From: Gilliamella sp. wkB112
GTDB taxonomy: Bacteria > Pseudomonadota > Gammaproteobacteria > Enterobacterales > Orbaceae
Length of the DNA: 64,000 nucleotides
Direction of reading: 5' to 3'
Assembly: GCF_001690685.1 (NCBI RefSeq)
Contig: NZ_LZGL01000020.1
Coordinates: forward strand, 124,001 to 188,000
Position numbers and translations under genes: made by a program. The notes under the pieces are model-generated. The model was not told where the DNA came from. It made no database searches and saw only the letters and a list, made by a program, of their open reading frames with translations. This document shows, piece after piece, positions 21,115 to 30,894 of the stretch (positions within the stretch are counted from its first letter, which is position 1; each line of letters starts with the position of its first letter).

Positions 21115-22245
21115 ATGATTATGAAAAAAAATATTAAAATCCCAGCCATATTTTTATTATTACTAACCTTCGGATCTTTTCTGATTTATTTTGGTTCAAG
21201 AAATGATGCAGTTTCGGTAGCTAAAAGTATCAAATCCGGAGTATTAACCGCTGATGAAGTTAATGTAGCATTTGAAAATGTTGGTGGGAGGGTAATTAAG
21301 CGGTTTGTACAAGAATCAGAATTTGTAAAAAAAGGGGATCCTTTAATGCAACTTGATGATATTGATACAAAAATTGCCATAGAACGCCTTCAAGCACTTG
21401 TTGATAGCCAACAAGCTTCAGTTAATCAAGAACAAGCAGCTATCACAATTGCAGAAAACGATACAGATTTAACTGAATTATCAACTTGGCGAAAAATAGA
21501 AGAAGTTCAAGCTAATTTAGAGGCAGCCAGATCTGCTCGAGATTTAGCAAGTACTGAATTTGATCGGCATAGCCAATTACGTAAAACCGGTGGTACTTCA
21601 CAATCACAATTAGATAGCACTCGTAATACTTTCATTGCAACTAAAATGCAAGTAGTGCAGATTGAAAGTCAATTAGCAACATTGATGATAGGCGCTACAA
21701 AAGAACAAATTAAACAGTTTCAGCAAACTAAAGATGCAACAGGCATGACTTTACAAGCGATTACTATTGCTAGAGATAAAATCAAAAATCGTCAAAATCA
21801 ATTAGCGCAATTACGTGGGCAATTAAATCAATCTGAAGCCGAGTTAAAGCAATTACAAGTTAACTACAAACGACTCACTTTAGTTGCTCCTGAGAGTGGT
21901 AAAGTATTAAAGATTATGTATGAAGATGGTGAGGTAGTACCAAATGGAGCACCTGCAGTATTATTAGAAACCGATCGTAAATATGTGGATATTTATGTCA
22001 ATGAAAACATGGTCAAAGATTATCAACCAGGAACATCTGTAACAGCTAATGCCATTGCACTTGACAAAAAAGTCAAAGGAATTATTCGTTTTGCTACAGC
22101 AGCTCCTTCCTTTGCTGATCTAAGAATGACACGAGAACGAGGCCAAGCTGATCTAACTTCTTATCAAGTTAGAATTTATATAGAATCTATTCCACAATTA
22201 TTAACCGGAATGACACTTGAGGTTGATGATGCAAAACATCATTAA
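21115..22245 (+). CDS. HlyD-family membrane fusion (periplasmic adaptor) protein
   Basis: The 376-residue protein has an N-terminal membrane anchor at about 9-27, a half-lipoyl/barrel-sandwich start (ADEVNVAFENVGGRVIKRFVQESEFVKKGDPLMQLDD), a long coiled coil at about 75-250 rich in Q, A and E, then the second lipoyl half (LVAPESGKVLKIMYEDGEVVPNGAPAVLL) and a beta-barrel region. Such adaptors connect an inner-membrane exporter to an outer-membrane channel; YhiI and YbhG of E. coli are similar. ATG codons at 21115 and 21121 are both possible starts. The 3' end overlaps the permease gene by 17 bases. Confidence 0.87.
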   Translation: MIMKKNIKIPAIFLLLLTFGSFLIYFGSRNDAVSVAKSIKSGVLTADEVNVAFENVGGRVIKRFVQESEFVKKGDPLMQLDDIDTKIAIERLQALVDSQQASVNQEQAAITIAENDTDLTELSTWRKIEEVQANLEAARSARDLASTEFDRHSQLRKTGGTSQSQLDSTRNTFIATKMQVVQIESQLATLMIGATKEQIKQFQQTKDATGMTLQAITIARDKIKNRQNQLAQLRGQLNQSEAELKQLQVNYKRLTLVAPESGKVLKIMYEDGEVVPNGAPAVLLETDRKYVDIYVNENMVKDYQPGTSVTANAIALDKKVKGIIRFATAAPSFADLRMTRERGQADLTSYQVRIYIESIPQLLTGMTLEVDDAKHH

Positions 22246-23383
22246 ATCGATTTTTGAAGAACTTGATGCAATGTTATCAGGCCATTTTATACCTTATTAT
22301 AAGGTATCGATTGGTTTAGCAACTATCATTGCACTAATATTTTCATTAGTTTTAAGTCATGGAGCTGTTTTTGAAGGGAAAATTGCTGTTATTGATCTAG
22401 ATGGTTCTAAATATTCTACAGAATTAATTAGCAAAATTAATACTTCTCCTTACATTGAAGTATCAGAGGTTCTTAGAGCACCAGTAAATCCAATACCTTT
22501 GGTCTCGCATGATCGCAATTTAGGTGTGTTATATATTCCTAAAGGTTTGGAAAAAAGCTTAAAAAAGGGAGATCAAACAGTTCGCTTAGGTTATTTTGCT
22601 GATGATACCAATGATGCACAAAATGCTAAAGTATTACAGAGTCTTAATGAATATATACCCGAATTAGGTGTTGAAATAAGTATTAACCAAGTAGCGGCGT
22701 TAGGATTAGGTAAAGATAGTACCGAAGCAGTCTTGTCGCCAATGCAACTCAAAACTAGGTATATGTTTAACCCAGCTAGTGCTTCAACTATCTCAACAAT
22801 TATTTATTTTGTTTATTTTTTCTCGTCATTAACTTATGGTCTAACTTCATTGATGATAATAGGTCGCTTAAAAGTAACCGGAATGTGGAATATTGCATTA
22901 GAAAGGGGGCCATTAGCTTTATTAGCCAGAACAATTCCGTATGCATTATTTTACACTACCGCATTAACCTTAATCACTGCTGTATTAGTTATTTTTGGAC
23001 AATTGCGCTTTGATGGGAACTATTTTGCTTACTTACCCAGTGTGTTTATGACCGGATTAGCATTTGGCTGGTTAGGACTATTACTTTCATGGAATACTAA
23101 CAATCCAGGAGAAGGTGCTAGCCGGATGATATTTTTAGTACCGCCTGGATTCATCATGGGTGGATCCACTATGGCCGTAGGGATTATGCCAATTTGGACT
23201 TACTATGTTAGTCACGCATTTCCTTTAGTTTGGTTATTTCGTTTCTTCCGTGACTTTGCCATGCGAGGACGCTCACTCATAGATATGTTAGCTACTTATG
23301 GAGCATTTATCATCTATTTAACTATAATCGCTTTTGTTGTAATGATGTTTGTTAATAAAATGAAGAAATCAGCTAATTTATAA
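22229..23383 (+). CDS. ABC-2 type permease, no ATPase encoded alongside
   Basis: The protein (384 residues from this start) has one N-terminal membrane segment at about 25-45, a soluble external domain (GKIAVIDLDGSKYSTELISKIN... to about 190), and five to six C-terminal helices, the arrangement of ABC-2 permeases such as YhhJ/YbhR. The start is judged from GAGG at 22219-22222, which sits 6 bases before the ATG at 22229; the longer frame from a TTG at 22217 is unlikely. It is translationally coupled to the HlyD gene. No ABC ATPase and no second permease lies in the cluster, so a partner must be encoded elsewhere or the system works differently. Substrate unknown. Confidence 0.82.
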   Translation: MQNIIKSIFEELDAMLSGHFIPYYKVSIGLATIIALIFSLVLSHGAVFEGKIAVIDLDGSKYSTELISKINTSPYIEVSEVLRAPVNPIPLVSHDRNLGVLYIPKGLEKSLKKGDQTVRLGYFADDTNDAQNAKVLQSLNEYIPELGVEISINQVAALGLGKDSTEAVLSPMQLKTRYMFNPASASTISTIIYFVYFFSSLTYGLTSLMIIGRLKVTGMWNIALERGPLALLARTIPYALFYTTALTLITAVLVIFGQLRFDGNYFAYLPSVFMTGLAFGWLGLLLSWNTNNPGEGASRMIFLVPPGFIMGGSTMAVGIMPIWTYYVSHAFPLVWLFRFFRDFAMRGRSLIDMLATYGAFIIYLTIIAFVVMMFVNKMKKSANL

Positions 23384-23410
23384 AATAATTAGGACTTAGC
23401 TGATTTTTTT
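23367..23410 (+). terminator. Terminator overlapping the end of the permease gene
   Basis: AATCAGCTAA (inside the last codons of the permease gene) pairs perfectly with TTAGCTGATT, followed directly by five more T residues. The loop is 19 bases and contains the stop codon. Confidence 0.75.
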
Positions 23411-23477
23411 GTGACAGTTTAAAAAGTAAAATTTGGTTTAACTTATATATATAAAATATATAACATATATTTTAATA

Positions 23478-24128
23478 TTATTTTTTTAAAACAACCAATT
23501 CATTATCTGAATTTTTTACTAAACATAATTCATTAAAAGTACGAATATATAATTCGACTTCATGGTTAATTAAATTAGGTATATTAACACCAATTACTTG
23601 GCAATTAGCATTAAACGCAGACTCAATGCCAGCTACAGAATCCTCAAAAACAATACATTGCTCAGTTTGTAGTCCAAAAGATTTTACTCCTTGTAAATAA
23701 CCATCTGGTGCAGGTTTAGTATTCATGACCATTTCTCCAGTAATAAATACTTGTGGAATAGGTACTTTGAGTAAATTAAATCGAGACATTGCTACCGGTC
23801 TTGTACCAGATGTGACAATCCCCCAAGGTATATTAAGTAAGGATAATTGTCGCAAAAAATCGCTTGCTCCAGAAATTTCATTAATTCCCATTAAATCATC
23901 AGATTCCAATCGTTCTAGCCAAAGAAATTCTTTCTTGATAAACTCTTCTGATTTATTAGGAAAAAAGTATCTAATATTATCAATTGCTTTGCGACCATGG
24001 ATAGTATCTAAAACATATGAATGATTGAGTTTATGTCGTTGAGAAAATTTCAACCAACAGCGCTCAACTGCTGGCAATGAATTAACTAATGTTCCATCTA
24101 AATCAAAAAGAATTGCTTTGGCTTTCAT
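23478..24128 (-). CDS. hxpA: HAD-family sugar phosphatase (HxpA/YfbT-like)
   Basis: The protein (216 residues from the chosen start) is a class I HAD hydrolase: motif I ILFDLDGTLVNSLPAVERCW with nucleophile and acid aspartates, motif II in GIVTSGTRPVA, the motif III lysine in KPAPDGYL, and motif IV FEDSVAGIESAF. It resembles E. coli HxpA (YfbT), which dephosphorylates sugar phosphates. The start at 24128 gives MKAKAILFDLDG and lies 1 base beyond the gatY stop; a longer upstream frame would overlap gatY. As last gene of the galactitol cluster it could relieve sugar-phosphate build-up, which is an inference. Confidence 0.83.
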   Translation of the reverse strand: MKAKAILFDLDGTLVNSLPAVERCWLKFSQRHKLNHSYVLDTIHGRKAIDNIRYFFPNKSEEFIKKEFLWLERLESDDLMGINEISGASDFLRQLSLLNIPWGIVTSGTRPVAMSRFNLLKVPIPQVFITGEMVMNTKPAPDGYLQGVKSFGLQTEQCIVFEDSVAGIESAFNANCQVIGVNIPNLINHEVELYIRTFNELCLVKNSDNELVVLKK

Positions 24129-24129
24129 A

Positions 24130-24993
<864 letters not shown>

Positions 24994-25005
24994 CTAATTA
25001 ATCTG

Positions 25006-25950
25006 TTATTTTGAAAGAATTGATGAGACGATAACTTTTTGATAATAATCAATATATTTATTCATATTAACAAAACCAGTTTGTGACTCCATCGCATTAA
25101 GCATCCCCATGGTCATGGCGCGTTTAAGCATTGCTTGCGTATTTTCATTTTCATGAATGCTTACAGCAAGGCCGGCTAACGTAACATCACCAGAACCGAC
25201 AGGGTTGACAACATTTATTTTTGGAATAGAAATTTGATAAAAATGATTATTGCAACGAGCAAAGGCGCCATTTTTACCTAACGAAATAATGACGTAAGGA
25301 ATATTATTAAGTAGAGGATGATTAATGGCTCTAATTAATGAATCACAGTTATTTGGATCGATATCCATTTGTGTAATTTGCTGTAATTCATCCCTATTGG
25401 GTTTAATTAAAAATGGTTTATCATTTGACTGTAAAGTTTCAAGTAAAATTTTACCAGATGTATCAAGTAATACTGGAATCTGATACTTTTTGGCTTCTGC
25501 AATTAACTGGGTATAAAAATTGAGGGGGAATCCTTGTGGTAAAGACCCTGAAATAGTAATGACTTTTGATTTATTTAATAAAGACTGAAAATGCTGAAAA
25601 AATACGTTAACATCTTGGTCATTTAAAATCGGCCCTGATTCAAGAATTTCTGTTTGATTCCCTTCGTGTAAAATCGCAATACAGTTTCTCGATTCATGCT
25701 CCGTAATATAGAAATTATAGTCAATATTATCATTATTTAGCTCTTTTTGAATAAATTCGCCAGTTGTTCCTCCTATAACTCCTGATGCTAAAACAGGTAT
25801 CTCAGAATATTTAATTCCTCTTGTGACGTTAAGTCCTTTCCCTCCCGCTGTTTTTTTTACATTAGAAACCCGATTAATATCATTGATAACTAATTTATTC
25901 AACGGATACGATATATCCACAGAAGGATTCATCGTAATTGTTAATATCAT
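25006..25950 (-). CDS. lacC: PfkB-family hexose-phosphate kinase, probable tagatose-6-phosphate kinase (LacC-like)
   Basis: The product (314 residues from this start) has the PfkB fold with TMNPSVDISYPL, KKTAGGKGLNVTRGI and, near the C-terminus, the ATP-site motif NPVGSGDVTLAGLA with the catalytic aspartate. The NPVGSGD form is typical of the LacC/FruK branch. In this cluster its natural substrate would be tagatose-6-phosphate, the GatD product. Enterobacterial gat operons usually lack this gene and rely on phosphofructokinase. Start at ATG 25950 is supported by AGGTGAAA just upstream; an 18-codon longer frame exists but has no family match. 1-phosphofructokinase activity cannot be excluded. 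Confidence 0.8.
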   Translation of the reverse strand: MILTITMNPSVDISYPLNKLVINDINRVSNVKKTAGGKGLNVTRGIKYSEIPVLASGVIGGTTGEFIQKELNNDNIDYNFYITEHESRNCIAILHEGNQTEILESGPILNDQDVNVFFQHFQSLLNKSKVITISGSLPQGFPLNFYTQLIAEAKKYQIPVLLDTSGKILLETLQSNDKPFLIKPNRDELQQITQMDIDPNNCDSLIRAINHPLLNNIPYVIISLGKNGAFARCNNHFYQISIPKINVVNPVGSGDVTLAGLAVSIHENENTQAMLKRAMTMGMLNAMESQTGFVNMNKYIDYYQKVIVSSILSK

Positions 25951-26028
25951 ATTTTCACCTACGCATTGAGCACGATAGGAGAAATAACCATTATTATTGA
26001 TCAAATATTTAAGAATAAAAAAAGAAAT

Positions 26029-26043
26029 TTTGTTAATAACAAA
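26029..26043. promoter_or_regulatory. Palindrome in the gatR-lacC gap
   Basis: TTTGTTA-A-TAACAAA, a 7-1-7 perfect palindrome, lies 79 bases before the kinase start in a 193-base AT-rich gap. It could be an operator for an internal promoter of lacC-gatY-hxpA. AT-richness makes chance occurrence possible. Confidence 0.35.
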
Positions 26044-26143
26044 TTGATTATTATTGTTATTTCATCTTATAGATAATTTATTCTTGCATATTTATATATC
26101 AATAAAATATATTTTTAAAAGTAAACTATTATTAGCTAAATTA

Positions 26144-26917
26144 TCAGACTGCTATAAAACAAATACCTTTAGCTTCAAATTCTTGCTGACAGTTACTGTC
26201 CACATTGGTATCAGTAATAATGGTATTTAATTTATCTAATGGCAATACCACATTAAATCCATTTCGACCAAACTTTGATGAATCTAAAACAGCAATCACG
26301 TTTTTAGCTGCATTTGCCATAACACTACTAATAGTATAACCTTCGTTAAATGTTGTTATTCCTCTTTTCGCATCAATTCCATCTGCACCAACAAATAAAA
26401 TATCAGCAGAGATGCCATCTAGCGATTGCTCGGCGATTTTTCCATGAAAAGAACGTGTCTTATGTCTAAGTGTACCACCACACATAAACAACATAATGTC
26501 GCTATTATCTGATAAGATAAACGCAGACGTAAGACTATTTGTGATTACTGTGATATGTTTTAATTTAACAAGTTCTTCAGCTATCAACATGGTGGTACTT
26601 CCACTATCTAAAATAATGGTATCACCCTCTTTTACATGTTTAACCGCTTCTATAGCAATACGTTTTTTAGCTTCAATAAAGCGCTGATAACGTTCTTCTA
26701 ATTGCAGTTCTTTAAATGATTTAGTTTCATCATTAGATATGATTTTGGTTGCACCACCATGAAACCGAGTAAGCACACCTTGCTTTTCCAACAATCTAAG
26801 ATCTGTCCTAATTGTCACTTCTGAAACATCATACTGTCCAGCTAAGTCACTGACTAATAAAGTTCCTTTAATGTTAAGTAGATCTACTATTTGTTGACGT
26901 CTTTCACTAGCATTCAT
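26144..26917 (-). CDS. gatR: DeoR-family regulator of galactitol genes (GatR)
   Basis: The 257-residue protein starts with a DeoR-type HTH (RRQQIVDLLNIKGTLLVSDLAGQYDVSEVTIRTDLRLLEKQGVLTRFHGGA) and continues with the sugar-phosphate-sensing domain (ILDSGSTTMLIAEEL, VITNSLTSAFILS, FVGADGIDAKRGITTFNEGY). It closely resembles E. coli GatR throughout, including the C-terminal ITD. DeoR regulators normally repress their operon until a phosphorylated intermediate binds. It lies inside the cluster between gatD and the kinase gene. Confidence 0.92.
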   Translation of the reverse strand: MNASERRQQIVDLLNIKGTLLVSDLAGQYDVSEVTIRTDLRLLEKQGVLTRFHGGATKIISNDETKSFKELQLEERYQRFIEAKKRIAIEAVKHVKEGDTIILDSGSTTMLIAEELVKLKHITVITNSLTSAFILSDNSDIMLFMCGGTLRHKTRSFHGKIAEQSLDGISADILFVGADGIDAKRGITTFNEGYTISSVMANAAKNVIAVLDSSKFGRNGFNVVLPLDKLNTIITDTNVDSNCQQEFEAKGICFIAV

Positions 26918-27009
26918 AATATTTCCTTTTTCGAAAACTTTTCAGCAGTGTATAACAAACAAAATCAAAAGATAAGTTATCTTTTTAATGATGAGTATCA
27001 ATCAAATAA

Positions 27010-28053
27010 TTACATACAATTCAATAGTATTTTTCCATTCATAGGATTACCATTTAAGGAATTAACTTGCTTAATAAACGAATCAAAATCACCAATACTA
27101 GCAATAAGTTCATCGAGTTTTATTTTTCCATCCATAAAAAATTGACTAACTAATTGCCATTCTTTTCCTGGCCATGGTGCTGAATAATTCATCCAACTTC
27201 CTAAAATTTGTAATTCTTTTCTTAAAATCAAACCAAAGTTTTTTTCAGATAATGTAATATCATTATGTAATGTACCAATTAAACCCACAATTGCCCTAGG
27301 TCCAGCAATTTCAACTGCGAGTTTAACTGTAACTGGTGAACCCGCTGTTTCTAATACAATTTGATCAAAACGATGAGGAGATAATGCATGATTAATTTCT
27401 TCTGGAGTCAGAGATTTAGAATTATAAACCTCATTAGCGCCTAAACGTTTTGCAAGTTCTAACCGTTCTTCATTAATATCAATAACAGCAACAGATTTAG
27501 CTCCCATAGCTTTAGCACATTGCATTACAAGCAATCCGATTGTACCTCCACCGACAATTACCACATTTTTATTTTGACATCCCCCTGCTAATAAAAGTGT
27601 ATGCATGCCGACAGTCATAGGTTCAAAAAATGCACCTTCAATTGGCCTCACTCCTTTTGGCAATTTAAAAGCATTTCTTTTATCAAGTACAATATATTCA
27701 GCAAATCCCCCTGTTATCCTTGAACCAACAAAAACATAATTTTTACAAAGTGAATAATAATGCTTTTGGCATTCTTCACATTTAAAGCATGGTAATAAGG
27801 GAACACAGGATACTAAATCTCCCACTTCAAACTCTACTACATCGCCGCCTATTTCAACAACATTACCACTAAACTCGTGACCTAAAGTTATAGGGTAAAA
27901 ATGTGCACCATGATCGAATATTCTAGGGATATCTGAACCACATAGTCCTGAATAAGCAACTTTTACTAGAATTTGCACTGGAGATGTTATTTGGGGTTTT
28001 TCAACATCCTGAATAGACAAATCTCCCCCTTCATTAACTACAACCGCTTTCAT
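27010..28053 (-). CDS. gatD: Galactitol-1-phosphate 5-dehydrogenase
   Basis: This zinc-dependent medium-chain dehydrogenase oxidises galactitol-1-phosphate to tagatose-6-phosphate with NAD+. In the 347 residues, catalytic zinc ligands are Cys-38 (GLCGSD) and His-59/Glu-60 (GHEFSG); four cysteines in CFKCEECQKHYYSLC bind structural zinc; the Rossmann motif is IVGGGTIGLLVMQ. Length matches E. coli GatD (346). It follows gatC on the same strand after 94 bases. Confidence 0.93.
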   Translation of the reverse strand: MKAVVVNEGGDLSIQDVEKPQITSPVQILVKVAYSGLCGSDIPRIFDHGAHFYPITLGHEFSGNVVEIGGDVVEFEVGDLVSCVPLLPCFKCEECQKHYYSLCKNYVFVGSRITGGFAEYIVLDKRNAFKLPKGVRPIEGAFFEPMTVGMHTLLLAGGCQNKNVVIVGGGTIGLLVMQCAKAMGAKSVAVIDINEERLELAKRLGANEVYNSKSLTPEEINHALSPHRFDQIVLETAGSPVTVKLAVEIAGPRAIVGLIGTLHNDITLSEKNFGLILRKELQILGSWMNYSAPWPGKEWQLVSQFFMDGKIKLDELIASIGDFDSFIKQVNSLNGNPMNGKILLNCM

Positions 28054-28147
28054 TTTCTTTTCCTTTATTAGTTTTCAAATTACGTTGATAGTTGATCTCA
28101 TTAATAAGTAAACACATGGATTATTTGATAGAGTTATTATTTGCTGA

Positions 28148-29530
28148 TTATTTATCTACAGTTTTTTCTTCAGCTATTTGTTGTTCTTTTAAATACAATT
28201 TGTATTTTTGTGCTCGCTTCCATGTCAAAAACAAGCAGAATAGATAAAACAGTCCAATAAGCGCAAAACCAATCGGTTGTTTTAAGTTGACAAGTTGCAC
28301 AAGAATGTAAGTTATTGGTGAACCACCTTGATCCATGGCCCCAACTGAAATTCCACTGCCTGAAGTAACAGTTCCAGCATTAATAGCTAATTGAGTTGTT
28401 AGAGGAACCATTTGGGTCGCAATCCATAAAGTAATAGCAATAATAATTGCACCAGAAATTATAATTCTGAATAAGTTACCTTTATGAATAGCTACTCCCA
28501 TAGCGATAAAAAAGCCGATTGTGGCTAAGTCACCAAATGGTAGGACTTCGTTACCAGGTAAAATAATCGCGATAAAAATACTTAAAGGAATAAATATTAG
28601 GCTTGCTGATACTACTGTTGAATGACCCAATAATAATGCAGGATCTAAACCAATAAGAAAGTCTTGCCCACCAAATTTTGATTGTAAATGCTTACGGGCT
28701 TGTTTAGATATTGGAGTTAAACCATCCATAATAGGTTTAATAACACGCGGCATTAATAACATTACCGCAGCTGTTTGAATTGACAATTGCAATGTTTGTT
28801 TTAAGCCATAACCAGCTAACAGCCCTAAAACAACTCCCATAAATAAACCAACTGTCACTGGTTCACCAAAGGCGCCAAATCGCTTTTGCATATCAACAGC
28901 ATTAAAATTAATTTTATTAATGCCAGGAATTTTTTCAATTACGGCATCAACAAATACTGCAATTGGACCGCAATAGGCTGAAGTTCCATGGGGAACAGCA
29001 ATACCATCAAGCTCAAAAAACTCTTTGGTATCTTTTGCAAACCAGTCACCTAATTTATAAGCAATAACTGCATGGATAACTACGCCAGCAATACCAAGCC
29101 AATAAGAACCTGTTGCAATATAAACAAGTGCACCTGTAAATGTCATATGCCATATATTCCAAATATCAACATTGACTACGCGTGTTAGTCGTAAAACTAG
29201 CATTAAAATATTAACCGCTATAGCAATAGGTATAGCAACCAATGCAATTTGAGAAGCCCAAGTCATAGGAGCGGCGCCCGGCCAACCAACATCTACAACG
29301 TTCAAACTTATGTCAAATCTTTCAGCCATTGCCTGAGCAGCTGGTCCTACAGAGCTAGTTAACAAACCAACTACTAACCCAATACCAACAAACCCTATAC
29401 CTATATGTATCCCTGCTTTTAATGCATCACCAACCTTCATTCTTAATACTAATGAAAAAATAATAATAACAATAGGTAACATAACAGATGGACCTAGGTC
29501 CAAAATATACTGCATAATTTCAGTAAACAT
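28148..29530 (-). CDS. gatC: PTS galactitol transporter EIIC component
   Basis: The 460-residue polytopic protein belongs to the galactitol EIIC (Gat) family. It has about 10-12 hydrophobic segments, the N-terminal MFTEIMQYILDLGPSVMLPIVIIIFSLVL, and characteristic loops such as ELDGIAVPHGTSAYCGPIAVFVDAVIEKIPG. It forms the translocation channel that phosphorylates galactitol during uptake together with GatA and GatB. It is 4 bases downstream of gatB. Confidence 0.94.
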   Translation of the reverse strand: MFTEIMQYILDLGPSVMLPIVIIIFSLVLRMKVGDALKAGIHIGIGFVGIGLVVGLLTSSVGPAAQAMAERFDISLNVVDVGWPGAAPMTWASQIALVAIPIAIAVNILMLVLRLTRVVNVDIWNIWHMTFTGALVYIATGSYWLGIAGVVIHAVIAYKLGDWFAKDTKEFFELDGIAVPHGTSAYCGPIAVFVDAVIEKIPGINKINFNAVDMQKRFGAFGEPVTVGLFMGVVLGLLAGYGLKQTLQLSIQTAAVMLLMPRVIKPIMDGLTPISKQARKHLQSKFGGQDFLIGLDPALLLGHSTVVSASLIFIPLSIFIAIILPGNEVLPFGDLATIGFFIAMGVAIHKGNLFRIIISGAIIIAITLWIATQMVPLTTQLAINAGTVTSGSGISVGAMDQGGSPITYILVQLVNLKQPIGFALIGLFYLFCLFLTWKRAQKYKLYLKEQQIAEEKTVDK

Positions 29531-29534
29531 AGGT

Positions 29535-29819
29535 TTATCCTTTTAAAATAGCTAATATTTTTTCTTTTAACTGCTCAATTCCAACCCCTGAAACAAAAGG
29601 CATTCCGTGAACAATGGGAATATCACCAAAAGTTTGATCCATTCTTGCAGTAGTACAGATCAAATCAGCATCATCAATGAAAGTACTAATCTCATTAATA
29701 CGGCATTGGACGAGATCGAATTGAATGTTATTTTCATTGCATAATTCTTTTATCTCTTCTGCTGCTAAAGTTGATGTTGCAACAGCACCACCACATGCAA
29801 CAATTATTTTCTTTTTCAT
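29535..29819 (-). CDS. gatB: PTS galactitol EIIB component
   Basis: The 94-residue cytoplasmic protein has the P-loop-like [21 protein letters not shown] with the phosphocysteine Cys-9. EIIB receives phosphate from GatA and passes it to galactitol bound to GatC. Size matches E. coli GatB (94). It lies between gatA (14 bases) and gatC (4 bases). Confidence 0.94.
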   Translation of the reverse strand: MKKKIIVACGGAVATSTLAAEEIKELCNENNIQFDLVQCRINEISTFIDDADLICTTARMDQTFGDIPIVHGMPFVSGVGIEQLKEKILAILKG

Positions 29820-29833
29820 AATGCCTCCAAAAA

Positions 29834-30286
29834 CTATTGATTAAATATCACGTTGTTAAAACGCCCAGCAATTTCACTTTGCGGTGCATGTAATAAGAAT
29901 TGATAGAATTCTTTATTTTGTAGATTTGAAAAAAGAGCTTTTAATAATGTTAGTTGATCTGCAGGTGAAGTAACTACAAGTGAAATAATCAATGAAACAT
30001 TTACTTTGCCAACATCATCTGCTCGGTTAAAAGCAACAGGGGATTGGGTACGAATAATAAAAATAGCTGGGGTATTAGCATGTTGTGCATCACAATGAGG
30101 AATAGCCACAGCATAACCATCGAGTTCAATACCCGTTGGAAATGAATTTTCTCGCTCAATTAAAGCATTTAAATGACTATCTTTTACAATACCTTTTTGT
30201 TGTAGTTTCTTACTAATATAAGTCAACGCTTCTATATCATCGCCAAATGTAAGATTTTCTTCGAAAAGGAGCTGACATTTATTCAT
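29834..30286 (-). CDS. gatA: PTS galactitol EIIA component
   Basis: The 150-residue protein has the EIIA fructose/mannitol-type fold with the phospho-histidine His-64 in [10 protein letters not shown]. It takes phosphate from HPr and passes it to GatB. It is the first gene of gatABC and its upstream region carries a CRP-like site and an inverted repeat. E. coli GatA is also 150 residues. Confidence 0.94.
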   Translation of the reverse strand: MNKCQLLFEENLTFGDDIEALTYISKKLQQKGIVKDSHLNALIERENSFPTGIELDGYAVAIPHCDAQHANTPAIFIIRTQSPVAFNRADDVGKVNVSLIISLVVTSPADQLTLLKALFSNLQNKEFYQFLLHAPQSEIAGRFNNVIFNQ

Positions 30287-30353
30287 ATTAGATCTCCAAT
30301 GATGTTCTTCATGTTATATTTTAGGCTTGGGTTTCGAAATCAAAAGGCATAAT

Positions 30354-30371
30354 GAAAGACTAATTACTTTC
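30354..30371. promoter_or_regulatory. Candidate GatR operator (inverted repeat)
   Basis: GAAAG-ACTAATTA-CTTTC lies 68 bases before the gatA start, next to an ATAATG that reads CATTAT (a weak -10) on the minus strand. Its position suits the local DeoR-type repressor, but the site is short and I have no verified GatR consensus to compare. Confidence 0.3.
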
Positions 30372-30402
30372 TAATGGGGAAGCAAACGGAAAATTACTTT
30401 TT

Positions 30403-30418
30403 TGTGATCGAAATCTAA
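30403..30418. promoter_or_regulatory. CRP-like site upstream of gatA
   Basis: TGTGA-TCGAAA-TCTAA keeps one perfect half-site and 3 of 5 bases of the other, with the standard 6-base spacing. It lies about 117-132 bases before gatA, a plausible place for catabolite activation. Confidence 0.45.
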
Positions 30419-30794
30419 TTTTCTAAATAAAAATTTAATTAATACTATTTACTGATGACACAAAAAATATTAAAAATATCTTAATATCTTGATATGAATA
30501 ATAAAAATGATGTTTGGAGTGTTATATACTTATTATTAAATGAAGTAATATCATAAAGTTAACAGGTTAGAGTTAGGTTTAGGTTTAGATTTGCATAAAT
30601 TTTACCAATCTAATAAATTCAATAGTTTTAAACAATACGCATTCTATTGGACAATATGCCATTTAAACATGTCACACAAATCTAATTAGATTTTGGGGGG
30701 AGAAAATATAAAAAATTAAATTACATGTTATTCTTTAATTGATAAAATATTTTTATATCTTTTGTACAAATTATTTCAATAACATCACCTAAAA

Positions 30795-30810
30795 TCTGAT
30801 CAAGATCACA
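30795..30810. promoter_or_regulatory. CRP-like site upstream of gntK
   Basis: TCTGA-TCAAGA-TCACA matches TGTGA-N6-TCACA at 9 of 10 defined positions. With a start point guessed from TATAGT at 30871-30876 its centre lies near -80. Confidence 0.65.
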
Positions 30811-30853
30811 AAAAAAGATATTTTAAATTGCTAAAAAATATTAAAATAGCAAA

Positions 30854-30869
30854 ATGTTACCAGTAACAA
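30854..30869. promoter_or_regulatory. GntR box in the gntK-edd promoter
   Basis: ATGTTACCAGTAACAA matches the enterobacterial GntR operator pattern (ATGTTA-N4-TAACAT) except for the last base. It lies immediately before a -10-like TATAGT, where a bound repressor would block transcription until gluconate is present. A GntR gene is not in this window. Confidence 0.75.
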
Positions 30870-30894
30870 GTATAGTAATACAGGATTAATTATA

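Larger units (their letters stand above)
30287..30894. other. 608-base divergent regulatory region between gatA and gntK
   Basis: No gene is supported here. Left part: inverted repeat GAAAG-N8-CTTTC (30354-30371) and CRP-like TGTGA-TCGAAA-TCTAA (30403-30418). Middle: four tandem hexamers of the form KTTAGR at 30566-30589. Right part: the CRP-like site and GntR box for gntK, listed separately. The rest is AT-rich. Confidence 0.7.
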
